A stretch of DNA of 64,000 nt. Source: Cynocephalus volans (Eukaryota > Chordata > Mammalia > Dermoptera > Cynocephalidae). Positions 33,846-45,384 of the stretch are shown here, piece after piece. The DNA is taken from contig NC_084467.1 in assembly GCF_027409185.1 (NCBI RefSeq), positions 87,738,501-87,802,500 on the forward strand, written 5' to 3'. The position numbers were made by a program, and so were the translations under genes. Under the pieces are notes generated by a model that had not been told where the DNA came from, made no database searches, and was given only the letters and a program-made list of their open reading frames with translations. Every line of letters begins with the position of its first letter. Position 1 is the stretch's first letter.

Positions 33846-35620
33846 AACTCAGAGGACTGGGCTTCCATTTAGTAGTGACATCCCTTTACAATTCCATATT
33901 CAATTCCATATTGTATTCCTGTGATGGCCAAACTGTTCTTTGAACCTTTCTGGGTAATACAGGTACTTGAGTTCTGAACGTTAGGACCAGGAATCTCCAT
34001 GTCTAAATTCAGAGGCCTAATAGAGCTATGGAATTAACAACTTCTTTATGAGGAAGATAGCTCTTTAATGATTGGTTTCAAATTCTCTATTTGCATTTAT
34101 GATCCCAATATAAAGGTAAAGGTATTTATTTTGCTATACCAACCAAAACTGAGATTTAAACTTAGGGAGAAAGAGAAAGAAAATGCAACAATTTCGGTAA
34201 ATAAAATGAACCCCACTCAATATTTCTTCGTGCAAATCTTGTGCAAAAAAAAAAAAAATTTGCAACTACTCTAATGCTAAAGCTTATAATCAGTTACTCT
34301 TTAACCGAAAATCACAAACCTTAGGAGAAAAAGGAGAAATAACTTTCCAAGACAAAAAGCAAAGAAAACACAAATTTTTCAAGTTCAAAAACCAGCTGAA
34401 TATACATAGAACCAATCTAGATTATTTAAACATGCAGTTTGGTATGTGCTATCACATATTATGGACACCATTCAAAATATTTTTGATTTCAGGAACATTT
34501 TTTGTTCCAAATATTTTAAATATTACATGGAATTGACTTGCTAAAAATGAAAGTGTCAGGTGAAGGCATCACAGTGGAACAACATTTTTTTTATATATTG
34601 CTGAAATTCTGCTTTTTTTTTTAGAACACCCAAACCCAAAAACAATGCTGAGGGAAGGGCAGCTTCCTTACACTAACAAAGGAAGGAAAGTGAACAAGGC
34701 AAACGCTCCTACTCAAAACAATTACATTTAAAGTTCAACCTAGAGGGTCCTTTTCATCCTCCTCTATGGTGACAGCGTACAAGGGTATGAACACCACACG
34801 GTTTGGATGATGCATGGCAAACTGATAGAGGAAAGGACACCGTGCTGAGGAACCTGTAGTACTTGGTCTTCATGGAATAATAATTATGGACTGTTTAGTC
34901 TCCTGCTTTTTCTTTGGTTGACAGCTATGCTAATAATTTTGGTGATGCTGATTATTTCATGTCCATTTTTGTAAACTGAGGCTGAGGAAACTAAAATATA
35001 ATAGTCAAATACGTTAAATATTAACTTTTCCCGTTATGTGAACATAAAAAGGGAAATAAATTACAGAACATTTCAATTTGCTTGATGGGTTTTTGGGGAG
35101 ATTATTTGGTGTGCATGTTTGGTTTGCTAATAGGTTATCTTTTATTTGAGGTTATTTGTGATAGGGTATTAGATAATTGAGGCTCTGTTCAGAAAACAGC
35201 TGCATCTTTTGTCTCTAAAAAGTTCAGCGGTTTAGTTAAATATCCTTTTCCACTAAATGTAGTAGTTTGACTTCTAGGAGACTCAGCCTGAAAGAACTGT
35301 ATGGATGTTCAAAGAGAAAAATGCTTAACCACACACACTATCCATCTACTATACGCTAGCAGAATTTTTTTTTTTTTTTTTTTGTATTTGTGTGCCTTTG
35401 GAATACTTCACTTATGGAAGAATTATAGTCTAATGCTTTAACAAATTTCCAACAAAAAATGGTTATAGACTGCATCCAATCTTAAAAATCAATTCCACAA
35501 ATCATCAAAATGATCAAATTTGCTTGTCATGCCTAATGTATTATTCTAGGCATGTAATGACATGTCTGGTTAAATCTCATGCTACGGTGTCTCATTACAA
35601 CCAAGGAAAAATAGAAGTAG
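33846..35620. other. Intergenic DNA without recognised repeats
   Basis: Contains A and T homopolymers (34246-34258, 35366-35383) only. A short open stretch on the minus strand near 34745-34870 was considered as a retrocopy fragment but not identified. Confidence 0.4.
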
Positions 35621-35624
35621 GATG

Positions 35625-35805
35625 GGGTCGTGGACTGAAATGGAGCTTTGTGACCAGATAGTCCTAGCTTTAAATCCTGGCTTCACTGCTTATTGGATAT
35701 ATAATCCCTTAGTAGGTTAGTTCATCGTTTTGAATGTTGATTACTCAACCCATTAAGCAGGCTGATAAAGCACCTGACACATATTGGACAACCAAATGGG
35801 TCATA
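35625..35805 (+). mobile_element. MIR SINE
   Basis: Sense MIR: gtggactgaaatggagcttt, ctttaaatcctggcttcact, gcttattggatatataatcc, and a gcacctgacacatattgg end. Confidence 0.8.
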
Positions 35806-35829
35806 AGGATCATCATTTGATAATTATTT

Positions 35830-36245
35830 GTTGACTGTTCATTAGGCACCGAGACCGTCCTATGCACTTAGAATACAGACAAAAACTCTCCACTCTGTGC
35901 AGGTTGCATTCTAATGAAAGAAGGCAGACAACAGACAGAAACAAACAAACAAAAGTACATTATGAGGTATTACAGAGAATAATAAGGGCTATGGGAAAAA
36001 AATGAGCAAGGAGAGGGGAATTGGTAGTATCAGAGAGAGGTGTTTGTGTTTTCATGTAGTGTGGCCAAGGTAGGCCTCATTGAGAAGGTGACATCTAGCC
36101 AAAGACCTGAAAAAGAGAAGGAATGAGCCATACAGGTATCAAGGAAGTGAGTTCCTGACAAAGGTAACAGCTGAAGACTCTAGGGCAGAAAAGAAGGCTA
36201 GGCTGGAGATATAAATAAATTCAGAAGTCTTGGCATCTTAAAGAC
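35830..36245 (-). mobile_element. L2 LINE fragment
   Basis: Reverse-complement L2 3' region: gttcattaggcaccgagacc, gtaggcctcattgagaaggt, gacatctagccaaagacctg, and tcaaggaagtgagttcctga. Confidence 0.75.
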
Positions 36246-36695
36246 ATTAAGATATGACTAAATGAGACCCCTAGGGAGTGAGAAGAGAAGAATAGAGGAG
36301 GCCAAGAAAAAAAAGAAGGAAGAAGAGATCAACTCTGCCCAACACCATGAATAAGATAAGAACATGTACCACAGCCTGTCTTGAAGCCTACTGCATTTTT
36401 CCCCATTTACCCTCTAAACCATAAAGCTCAAGTTACCTAACAAAGAAATGGGTATATTGTAGTCCCATCTATATAGAGTACCCCAGAATGAAAATAAAAC
36501 TGTATCAGAAATCTCTTGCAATTAATATGGTCACCCTAGTCACATACCTCTTTGCTACTTGCCAAGAGCAATTAAATCCCATCCAGGGATCTACTAGAGA
36601 AGGAAAGGACAAGAAAAAAACTCACATGTCCAGTGATGTAGAAGAGTCAAGGATAAGATGAATAGAGATGGACTGGTTAGTTCATAGTAAATCTG
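36246..36695. other. Unassigned intergenic DNA
   Basis: Nothing recognised up to the duplication at 36696-36710. Confidence 0.35.
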
Positions 36696-36710
36696 AGGGT
36701 CAGGATTTTT

Positions 36711-37139
36711 TTTTTTAAATATTTAATTAATTAATTTATTTTTAATGTAGTGTTTAGATAGAAAATTGTTTTCTCAACATAGAAATGAAGGAAAACATCA
36801 CAAATTAAATTTAAAGTCAATAGAAAAGAAATAAATTCAACACTCAAAGATTAACATCCTTAATGCAAAAAGAACTCTTAAAAATATATTTTAAAAAATC
36901 TAAGCAGAAATTTGGTGAAGGACATGAGCAGATAAGTCACACACTCTAAAGAAACACACGCAGCTAATAAGTACATTCCAAGATGTGGCCAGGGAGGGGG
37001 ACTGGGGCTGGCCCTCCGCTCCTGTCTGAGGACCCGGCGGCTGGCTCCGTAGCTTGCCTGGTTCCTGGTTGCAGGTGGGTCAGGGCTGAGGCCCAAAGCG
37101 CCCATCTCAGGACCTGGGGCGGCTGGCTCACTTGCTTCA
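36711..37139 (-). mobile_element. Chimeric retrocopy: GC-rich 5' part joined to antisense L1, poly(A)
   Basis: The insert has a poly(T) at its left edge and a perfect 15-bp duplication, agggtcaggattttt, at 36696-36710 and 37139-37153, so it is an L1-machinery product on the minus strand. Read in its own sense, the first 145 bp (37139 down to about 36994) are GC-rich. They hold two related units of about 31 bp, gagccagccgcc then ggtcctgagatgggcgc or a variant, about 81 bp apart. The rest (about 36993-36780) is antisense to an old L1 ORF2 (on the + strand, ggtgaaggacatgagcagat). The parent transcript is not identified. The 92-codon minus frame over it is not a recognised protein. Confidence 0.75.
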
Positions 37140-37153
37140 GGGTCAGGATTTTT

Positions 37154-38224
37154 CAAACAATTATTTCAGCGATATACTGCAAGAAGGAAACTCCCTGTCC
37201 TTAGCTGATACCACTTCTCGCCTCCAGAAGTCTGAAAAGTCATAAAGAAAGAAGGAGAGACAGAGACAAGAGTCAGAAGGAGAGTGAGCACCCAGTTTTT
37301 TAACATGGGATCTGGTGTTTAAAAGGCTCTAGAAAAGCCTTTCCACATATACAGCCTAGAAATATGTACTTCTTGCCTTTGACTTTCGTCAGTTTTCTTC
37401 CTGCCACTATTTCATTTGATTTTATTTCTCTGTGGTTTGCAACCCAAAATCTCTAGTCCAAGCTTCTATTTTATACTTACTTTGGAAACTATGAAATTCT
37501 CATCCTTCTCTCCAATTTAACCCACTTGACTGAAATACTTTTTAAATTTCCCCCTTACTGATTATTCCCATTGCCATCACCCCTGGGTTTTCAAATATTT
37601 ATATTAGCACCTTAAGTATGCCTGCTCCATTTACTTTGTCCTTCATATTCATCCACTTTTGGGGCCTTTGGGTTCAGACCTTCTGAAGTTCCGAAAAAGT
37701 CCTGGGGACTTTGGCAATGTTTTAGACTCTTTCCACAGGCACTCACACTTTGTATTCCCTACCTCCCTGATACATGTTTCTACCTAATCTTTCCCTCTTC
37801 CTATATGTTCTGAGAAGAGCTGACAGTTGTACTCTCCTGAAATGTGAATCTGATCTTTTCTTTCCCATTCCCTTCTTCCACTTTCCCGGAACATCAGTTC
37901 TATATACAGATGTATATTTCTATCAGTCTTTCCACCTAATTTCTCCTGCCTGCTCCAGGCAGGAAAATCTCCTTTCTGGATCTGTAACACATTGCTTCCC
38001 TCCCTTGCATGATTAAACATGCCTTCTTTGCTTCTAAGTTCTGTTTTCTCCCTGCATAGCTTTCCTGCAAGTTACATTATCTCTGTCTTCTTCAACTAAT
38101 TTTGTACTTACTACTGAGCCACACACTACCTATTCACTAAGCTATGTTATCCTGGTCTCAAATAGTGCAATAGCTAGCTAGCACTGTGTTTTATCAGAAT
38201 TTGACAGTTGGTTTACTATTCTTT
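37154..38224. other. Intergenic DNA, pyrimidine-rich, mostly unassigned
   Basis: Long C/T-rich stretch with L2-like flavour but no block I can anchor. No gene recognised. Confidence 0.35.
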
Positions 38225-38350
38225 TGCCCTCTAATTGTTTCCAGCATGTGTCTTGCCTCTCCAAGCAGACAATGAATTCCCTGTGAGAAGGGGCACTGTC
38301 TCAGAACCTCTTATATCCCTTAATTCCTAATACGACGTCGGGTAATTGAT
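38225..38350 (+). mobile_element. L2 LINE 3' tip, diverged
   Basis: agacaatgaattccctgtga, ggggcactgtctcagaacct and cttatatcccttaattccta parallel the L2 3' tip (gactgtgagctccttgagg, gggactgtgtc, tatccccagcgcc). Confidence 0.55.
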
Positions 38351-38462
38351 TGTGACTTCTAACTTTTACCATCCTCATTTACACTGGTTGGCAAAGAACT
38401 AAATATTTTGTAAAACTAGTTTAATAAGGGAATTGAGAGCAGATGGAGCTCTACCGTATATC

Positions 38463-38502
38463 TATCTTACAAAGGCTGAATTTGTTCAGCCTTTGTAAGA
38501 TA
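38463..38502. repeat. Perfect 18-bp inverted repeat with 4-nt loop
   Basis: tatcttacaaaggctgaa (38463-38480), loop tttg, then ttcagcctttgtaagata (38485-38502), its exact reverse complement. A short direct repeat of atagttaatat follows (38502-38523). It has no flanking T-run like a bacterial terminator and is too short for a typical pre-miRNA stem. Confidence 0.95.
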
Positions 38503-38624
38503 TAGTTAATATATAGTTAATATTTAATGGATGCTAATTCACCTGACTATTCTGCTTCATGAACTATAATTCTAGATATTTTGTGATCCTGCTTACTTCC
38601 AGAGATAAAATAAATTTTATAAAT

Positions 38625-39430
38625 CCACCTGAGACTTCTTTCCTGAACTCCAGTCTCATATATCCAACTGCCCACTCGGCATCTGCACGTGGATAACTAA
38701 CTGATTGTCCAAAACTGAGCTCTTGGTATCCATCCTCTCCCTCAAAAAATTATCTCTCCAACTTTTCTATCTCAATTGACGGCAACTTCTACTTGCTCAG
38801 ACCAGGAGTCTTGGAGTTATCATGAAACTTCCCTTTCTCTCAAACCCCATATTCAGTCTTAGGAAATCCTTTTGGTACAACCAACAGGATTAAAATATAC
38901 CCACAGTTCAGACAATTCCCACCACTCTCGTTGCTACCACCTCGGCCCAAGCCAGCATCATGTCTCACCTGGATTTCTGCAGTAGCATCCTATCAAGTCT
39001 CCCTGTTTCCATCCTTACAAAACACTCCTCTGCTCAGAACATCTCAGTGGCTTCTCACCTCACACAGAATAAAAGCTAAAGTCCTTGTACTGGCCCACAA
39101 GAACTTGCATGGATTGGTACCTCCTACATTCCAACCACATCTCCTGTTACTCTTCCCTCAATCCCCCCTCTTTAACCACACTACCTTGTTACTGCCCAGT
39201 ATGGCCCACTATGGGGCCTTTGCACAGGCTTTTCCTAATATGTTCTTCCAATCTCTGTCCTCATGCCTGACTCCTACCTCTCTTTCAAGGCCTTGTTCAA
39301 AAGCTTCCCTCTCATCAAGGCTACTTTAATGGCTCAATTCAACTAAATAAATGAATAAGCACACAATGGTTCCAACCAATTGTTATAACTTCACTCCCTA
39401 CTAAATTCCCCAATGCTCTTATTTTGTCTA
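38625..39430 (+). mobile_element. L2 LINE, sense copy with ORF remnant
   Basis: The best L2 copy here, with 3' ORF blocks in order: actccagtctcatatatcca, ccaaaactgagctcttggta, gtcttggagttatcatgaaa, gcatcatgtctcacctggat, agaataaaagctaaagtcct, ggggcctttgcacaggcttt, and ctttcaaggccttgttcaaa. The open 132-codon frame at 38931-39329 is a decayed piece of the L2 polyprotein and not a host gene. Confidence 0.9.
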
Positions 39431-40044
39431 GTCCTCCCCTACACTATCAGAAATGAGATTTTAGAGGTAAATTGTTTTTAGGAAAAGATCCAGCCTAATA
39501 ATTGGATGACTGCCCATGTGTTCTGGGCAGCAAATATACAATTCTGACTGAGATATTTATCACTACCTCTTTCTTGTCTTTAATTTCAGCCAGGATCTGC
39601 AGATAAACAGAATCAAAAGTTTTGAAGGTTTGATTTTTTTTTTAGCTTAAATGTACATCCAATAATAATCAAACTTGGCCCACACCTAATCAATTCTCCT
39701 ATTCTCTAGTTTCCCTACATATCTCTTTTGAGGATGTATGAGCAAGAACAAACTACTCTCAAGTATGATTTCAGACTCTTGAAACTGGTGACTGACTTGG
39801 ATGCAGGTTCTATGGCTGCAGAGCTCCGAATGACAATATGGGGAAATATTATTTCACTAGGGCCAGTAAGTTTCTGCAGAGGAGATTCCCACAGGGTCTG
39901 CCTGAGGGTTTTACACCTCCCCATAAGTGTTCTAGGTGCTAGCCAGAGGAGGAGGTTGGGGTCCAAGTCTCTCTCCTAAAGACAGACTGATTTAACCTGC
40001 AGCCTGTGCCCTCCTTGCCCTGTGTCCTTGGGCAGACCTTGATG
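39431..40044. other. Unassigned intergenic DNA
   Basis: No repeat or exon recognised. Overlapping 83-codon frames on both strands at 39715-39979 have no recognisable domain. Confidence 0.35.
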
Positions 40045-40245
40045 AATGGCTGTTACAGCTGTCAGCTGAGGTTTCAACCCTGGCTTTGCTACTTTATTAT
40101 CTGTGTGGCAAATTATCTCTCTGAGCCTGTTTCCTCATTTTTAAAATAGGGATAATAGCACTTATCTCTCAGCACCTTGTAAGATAAATATGATTAACAC
40201 ATTTGTCTACAAAGAGTATTCAAAAAATATTAGCTATTATTACTA
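40045..40245 (+). mobile_element. MIR SINE
   Basis: Sense MIR: gtttcaaccctggctttgct, attatctctctgagcctgtt, tcctcatttttaaaataggg, and ataatagcacttatctctca. Well preserved. Confidence 0.9.
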
Positions 40246-41517
40246 ATATCAAAAATGCAAAGGTAATTAAACCATACGTTCAATGTTTGGGTTGTCCTTT
40301 TAACCTCTCCAGCTGAACGTTGATATGAAGGTGCTTAATAGCCTCCAAACACATAATAATAAGGCAGATGGTAATTAGAGTTTACTACATCAAAATTTAA
40401 TTAAAGAACTGGTAGGGGAGAGAAAACAGACAAAGTCAACTGTAAAGCTTCCCAGTTTCTTCTTTGACCTAAGAGTTTCACCGGGCTTGACTGCTTTTTC
40501 TAAAGAACAAGGGAATAGCCACATAGTGCTGGCTGCCGGCGGTTACAGAACTTCTCATCACATTTGCAAAGGCTCGCTCCTTTCTCTTGCGTAACTGGTG
40601 AGGTCAAAACGGGCACCTTCCCGAAAGCCAAGAGTGTCATTTCTGAACGAGGTCCAAGAAAAGAACTGCATTCCATAGAAATCCAAGTCAAGCAATAACA
40701 GAGGGTGGTACGTGACATTTAAACCACACTGAATACTCCTGGTGGGCCAACTTCTTAATATAGTCACATTAGCACCTTTGATTTCTCCATGACCTAAAGA
40801 TTCCAAAGTTTGCAATAAACTGCCGGGGTCGGGGCTAGCGCAGAGCTTGGGGAAGGGAAGGGACAACCTGATGTAAATTTACCACTATGTGAAGTCCTAA
40901 AGTAACTATAGAATTTTCTATTATTATCTAAAGCCAGTCAGAGGAAGAAAGGCAAACAAGTGACTTGGCACCTCTGACCCAGTCAAGGTGAGGCTCCCTC
41001 TCTGTAAGCTCCAGAGCAAGAGTGGAGATAAACTAACGTCATACACACACACACAGACCCACACATGCAGGGACGGCTGTGTGTTGCCAGAGCAGAGGCT
41101 GATTAAACCCTCAGCACGTTGGCTCCCTGTGCCACTCCTGGAAAATAATGAATTGGATAAAGAACAGTTAATAAGAAAATGTGCCTTGCTAACTGTGCAC
41201 ATTACGACAAAGAGCTGGCAGCTCCTGAAGGAAAAGGGCTTGTGCTGCTGCCGTTCAAACTTGTCAGTCAGCTCGTGCCAGCAGCCTCAGCGTCTGCCTC
41301 CCCAGCACTCCCTCATTACATGTGTCTGTCTGGCCTGATCTGTGCATCTGCTCAGAGACGCTCCTGACAAGTCGGGAATTTCTCCATTTCTCCACTGCTG
41401 CGGAGTGGATTTCTGCCTGCTTCTCTTCTGTCACTCCCGCTCCTCTCCCCAAGGAGGCTCCTTGATTTATGGTAGCTTTGGACTTCCTTCACCGTCTGCC
41501 TGTCCTTGACTTCTAGA
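40246..41517 (+). promoter_or_regulatory. PALMD: PALMD upstream region: probable promoter and 5'UTR
   Basis: This 1.3 kb directly upstream of the PALMD start codon is free of recognised transposons, as expected for a promoter and first exon. It must contain the 5'UTR, because an in-frame TAG at 41473-41475 precludes an upstream extension of the protein and no acceptor site is needed before 41518. I see no TATA box in a convincing position and no CpG island, so the transcription start cannot be fixed by eye. A short CA run lies at 41042-41055. An upstream ORF sits just before the start codon (41469-41516). In human, the PALMD upstream interval carries variants linked to calcific aortic stenosis (recalled knowledge). 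I cannot place them here. Confidence 0.55.
41469..41516 (+). CDS. Upstream ORF (15 codons) in PALMD 5'UTR
   Basis: ATG at 41469-41471 opens a 15-codon frame (MVALDFLHRLPVLDF) that ends at TAG 41514-41516. That is a single base before the PALMD ATG at 41518 and in a different frame. Its start context is weak at -3 (T) but has G at +4, so leaky scanning past it is expected. It matters only if transcription starts upstream of 41469. A peptide product is not implied. The arrangement would make PALMD translation depend on leaky scanning or very short-range reinitiation. Confidence 0.5.
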   Translation: MVALDFLHRLPVLDF

Positions 41518-41562
41518 ATGGAAGAAGCTGAGCTGGTGAAAGGGAGACTCCAGGCCATCACA
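41518..41562 (+). CDS. PALMD: Palmdelphin, coding exon 1
   Basis: Palmdelphin is a cytosolic, coiled-coil member of the paralemmin family, linked to cell-shape and membrane-cytoskeleton dynamics. The exon encodes the N-terminus MEEAELVKGRLQAIT (15 codons), which I recognise as the start of mammalian PALMD. The start is well supported: A at -3 and G at +4 (agaATGG), and an in-frame stop upstream at 41473. The 3' edge is a canonical donor, aca|gtaagt, at 41563, phase 0. It continues in frame into the exon at 62126-62206, where the next residues are DKRKIQEEIS, as in PALMD. The remainder of the roughly 550-residue protein lies beyond the window on the + side. The 5'UTR part of this exon is upstream and its length is unknown. 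Confidence 0.95.
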
Positions 41563-43662
41563 GTAAGTCTTCATACACTTGTAACTCATTGAGGTGGTTG
41601 CTTAGACGAACAGCAGACCCGTTGCTAGCTGCCCCTGTGGTTGAGCCCCCGTAAGTGGAAGAACAGAACTATCAGCCTTTATGGCTATGTCTCTGCTTCC
41701 CTCTTAACCCTTCTGACCCTTTGTAACACTCGCGCTCAGAACCTGAGTTCAGGGCAAATGTTCTTGATTTTCAAAAAGATCATGCCTACATTTTCCAAAG
41801 CAATCAAAAGCTTTTAAGGCAGTTTGGTTAACTATCATTCACCTTCCATGTACTTTAAAAATGCAGTTTTTCTTTAAATTGGTATACACAGAATTAGATC
41901 AAAAAACAAATCCCTAACTTGGAAACTTTTTTAAGCAATGAGTGCATCAAAAGTTTGAATATTTTATAAGGGAGAGAGAAAAAGAAACAACTTGAAACTT
42001 TTCATTCACAGTGTGGTAGTATGTTCCAGAAAGCCTAACAGAATTAAAATGAATGTTGGTATATTTCAGCTAAGCATTAAACAAGAGAAAAGTAGGTAAA
42101 AGCACGTATCAGATTAATTCTAAGATATCGGTTTCCAGCAGTCACAGAGTAAGATCCTGATAAAGGAATGCAGTGTGTGCAATGGATTTGGAAAATATTT
42201 TCTTAATACCAGGAAGGAAAATAGTGCATTTTTTATGTTTGTTCTGGGAAAGAGTCAAAGCAAGAAATGAATTACTCCTCTTAAAAGATCCAACTTTTTT
42301 TCTAATTTTATAAAACTCTGTATTTGGCAGTAACCTGGAAATCTGTGGCACAGTCATTTATCATTAGCTATAACTTTTGATATAATTCTTTTTAAGAAAA
42401 AAAATCTTTGGAAATCACCATCCCAATTTCTCAGCATTTTATGCCACTGAAATTAGCTGTCAGGAAGAAATGAGTACTATTTGAAAATTGATGCTAAATC
42501 AGAGTGGGTAAAACTCTTTTTTTTTTTTTTTTTTCTCTTCAAATTCTCATAGCATAACTAATAATGCTAGTCAAAATTTAGGACTTTTGTTAAATGAATA
42601 CAACATTTCAGATCCACCCAGAAAGGTTTTAATAAGTTGAAATGCTTTCTTAGCCAATAGTAAAAAACCAGAAGTCTATTGATAAGGTTGGCACTTTTCT
42701 ATAAGACAATGCTTTTTTAAATGTCTACCTACTAATTATTACATTTTCCTTTCTTCAGAAAATCTTAGTCTAGATTGTTGTTTGTTTTGTTTTGTTCTTT
42801 TTTGTTGTTAAACTCAGCCACTGTTCAGCTGTCCTGCTTTAAGGGACAGGAACTGGGCTCTGCTCTGTTGTTTTTGGCATGGGCTTTTCACATTACAGCT
42901 GTTGTCTAAAGGTTACTTTACTAGACTGTGTGAGTTGTGTGGGCTCCACTTTTTCTAATGCTTCTATCTCCTAATTAACTAAAAGAAAAACACAAGTACA
43001 TCTTTGTTCTGCATTTTCCTTTTTAATTTGGGGCACACCCTTGCTGAACCCCTTATTATCTCAAGTGCACCTTATTCTCACTGAAGCAACACATGTTCCA
43101 AAGATACAGCTGCATACAGTTATTCTGGAAAACTAGACATTTTCACTGAGGGTTCCAAATGCAAACAGAGATAGAATAAGTCATAATGCCTTAAAAGCAG
43201 ACAAGAGAGTAAGTAGATTCCTGAATATACAAATGTGTGCTTTTTTTGATGATTTTTTAAAAAGCTACTTTTTGTATTATTCCATGAGCCTAAACATATC
43301 CCATGAGAAATATTTAAGCAAATCTCTAAAGTAGGATCACAAAGTAATTCTAGCTTGAAAGTAATATACTTGTATAAATGTTGTAGGGAAAAAAAATAGA
43401 AAAAGCTTATGGGAACAAACTTCCACTAGCCTATACCTCACCAGGCTAAATGCAGTCACATTTGTCACCACCTAGAGAAAAAATGGAACAGTGGTGTGTC
43501 CATGGAAACAACACATCCACTCTCCTCTCTCTTGGACACCCTGGGAAATGCCAGCTTTCTTCACCCTTGCCTTACCCAGGAAGCCACTGAAGCTATTCTC
43601 CTTTCCCTGGGAAAGTGAAAACACATAGTATCCAGAGAGTGTGCAAAGATTATTTCATTTTT

Positions 43663-43820
43663 TTTTTTTAAGTATTTTTATTTTTATTTTTTGTCTTTTT
43701 CGTGACCGGTACTCAGCCAGTGAGCGCACCGGCCATTCCTATATAGGATCCGAACCCGCGGTGGGAGCGTCGCTGCGCTCCCAGCGCCGCACTCTCCTGA
43801 GTGCGCCACGGGCTCGGCCC
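43663..43820 (-). mobile_element. tRNA-derived SINE (CYN type, monomer)
   Basis: Perfect 17-bp duplication, aagattatttcattttt, at 43646-43662 and 43821-43837. Read on the minus strand it runs from the tRNA-like head (gggccgagcccgtggcgcac), through cgctgggagcgcagcgacgc and a B box (gcgggttcggatcc), to tggctgagtaccggtcacg and a poly(A). The clean duplication and intact promoter boxes mark a fairly recent insertion. It is the main evidence for a colugo source. Confidence 0.9.
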
Positions 43821-45384
43821 AAGATTATTTCATTTTTGGAAGTACTTAAAATCTTCAGACTCTCTCAACTAAAACTCAGAGAGAATCTTCTCATTTTAAC
43901 TTTTTCCTCCTATTTCTCTACCCCGAAATAATTTTTTATACATTTCAAGAACAAAATCAAAAGGCAGTTGCCCAACGTACCCCAACACAACAATTCACAG
44001 ACTTCACTATGGAAGAAAAGAAAAAACTTTTACACTCTAAGATCGATTTAATTTTTATAATAAAATTTGTTTCTCCAATTCCTGCCTGTGAAATAAAATA
44101 ATATTCACTGTTCTGTTCATTCCACCTGGTTTCAAGTATCTAAAGAGTCATTCTTTCCACTGCAGGGAATTGAAAAAGTAGATGTATATGCCTGTAACTT
44201 GACAGAACCAGTTGCCAGCCTTCTTTTCCTCTGTATATATAAAAAAAAAAAAAAAAAATTAAACATATTAAGTAGATGGAATGTGGCACTTAGGCTCTCA
44301 AATTGAAAACTAAATTACTGTGATGGTGCCATTAATTTCTCATATCAGTAAACTGAATTTTAGATTAGTCAGAAGTCTTCTCAATGATTTAAAGAGAATA
44401 AAGGCAAAATTATGAAAGTACACAGAAACAATTATCCAAAAAAAGGTACTTCAGTTTGGGTGTACCAAATACTCACACAGATTCTATTTGACGCAGTCAC
44501 TTATTTTCATGTTCCTCTTTTATTACTCTACTCATCTACAATATCAACTCTCCCCTTACTAAATTAATGTTCAAAGTAGCCCTTAACCAAAGACTTCAGT
44601 TTCCAACTATAATTCAAAAATAGGGCTGCTTCAAATTGATTAAATACTACGTTTCCTCTTTTAAAAGTCTCTTCAGGCTCTTTTCAAGACAATACATATT
44701 TTAACAAATAGTTGACTTTTTGTACAAAAAAGGAGAGCTATTGAAATAGACTAGTAACTTGAAATTCACTTTTAACCTTACTGGAACTCACAATACCAAT
44801 GTCTCCGGCATTCTTGAGAAGAGTGAAATGAAGGACTAAATGTATCGCTGACAGCTATCCCTACAGGGTTCCTCTCCAGAAGGAGCATAGCCCACGTTGA
44901 AGAACAGCGAAAAGGCCCAGGTGGATGCCCCTCAGAGACGGAAAGATCCCCTTAGGATAAGCAACATTCCATGCACTCTTGACATCCTTCTGCACAAGGA
45001 ACACGTTTCCTTATCTCCATTCCTGCACTGATGTTGAGAAATACGAGTAGTATTACTAACACAGTAGGCTCAAACTGAAAACTCCTCCATCTTCCACTGT
45101 CCAGAGATCATAGACTCACAAAATCAGCGCTGTTGGAGGGGTGAGCTCAGGAGAATTCTGGGAACTAGAACCAATTTGCAGAGAACAGACCCAGCCAAGG
45201 AGAAGAGAGGTAAGAAGAGAGTTGGCATTTTTATTCTCATCAAGGATTACCTTTAAGCATTATGAATGTGTGTTTATCAACTCATTCTCACATGCCTTCA
45301 CTCAGTTATGGTTGCTGGGCACCAACAGTGTGACAAGCCTTATGCCTTTAAATGAAAAGAACTGAAGTAAGGGGAGTTGGGAGT

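Noticed and set aside
34745-34870. Short minus-strand open stretch with protein-like composition, considered as a processed pseudogene
   Set aside because: Only about 40 codons. I could not match it to a known protein, and neither a poly(A) nor a duplication is evident. A translated search of 34600-35000 would decide it.
36878-37156. 92-codon minus frame rich in Pro, Ala and Ser
   Set aside because: It covers the GC-rich leader of a retrocopy and runs across its duplication into flanking sequence, so it is not a unit of inheritance.
38463-38502. Hairpin considered as a microRNA precursor or terminator
   Set aside because: The 18-bp stem with 4-nt loop is too short for a pre-miRNA, and intrinsic terminators do not apply in a mammalian nucleus.
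38931-39329. 132-codon open frame
   Set aside because: It is a remnant of the L2 polyprotein (sense L2 blocks in order), not a host gene.
41371-41385. gtcgggaatttctcc, resembling a kappa-B site near the PALMD start
   Set aside because: It has an extra base compared with the consensus, and single motif matches of this kind are common by chance.
43663-43820. tRNA-like body with a B box, considered as a tRNA gene
   Set aside because: It has SINE structure (target-site duplication, poly(A), extra 3' domain) and no intact cloverleaf.
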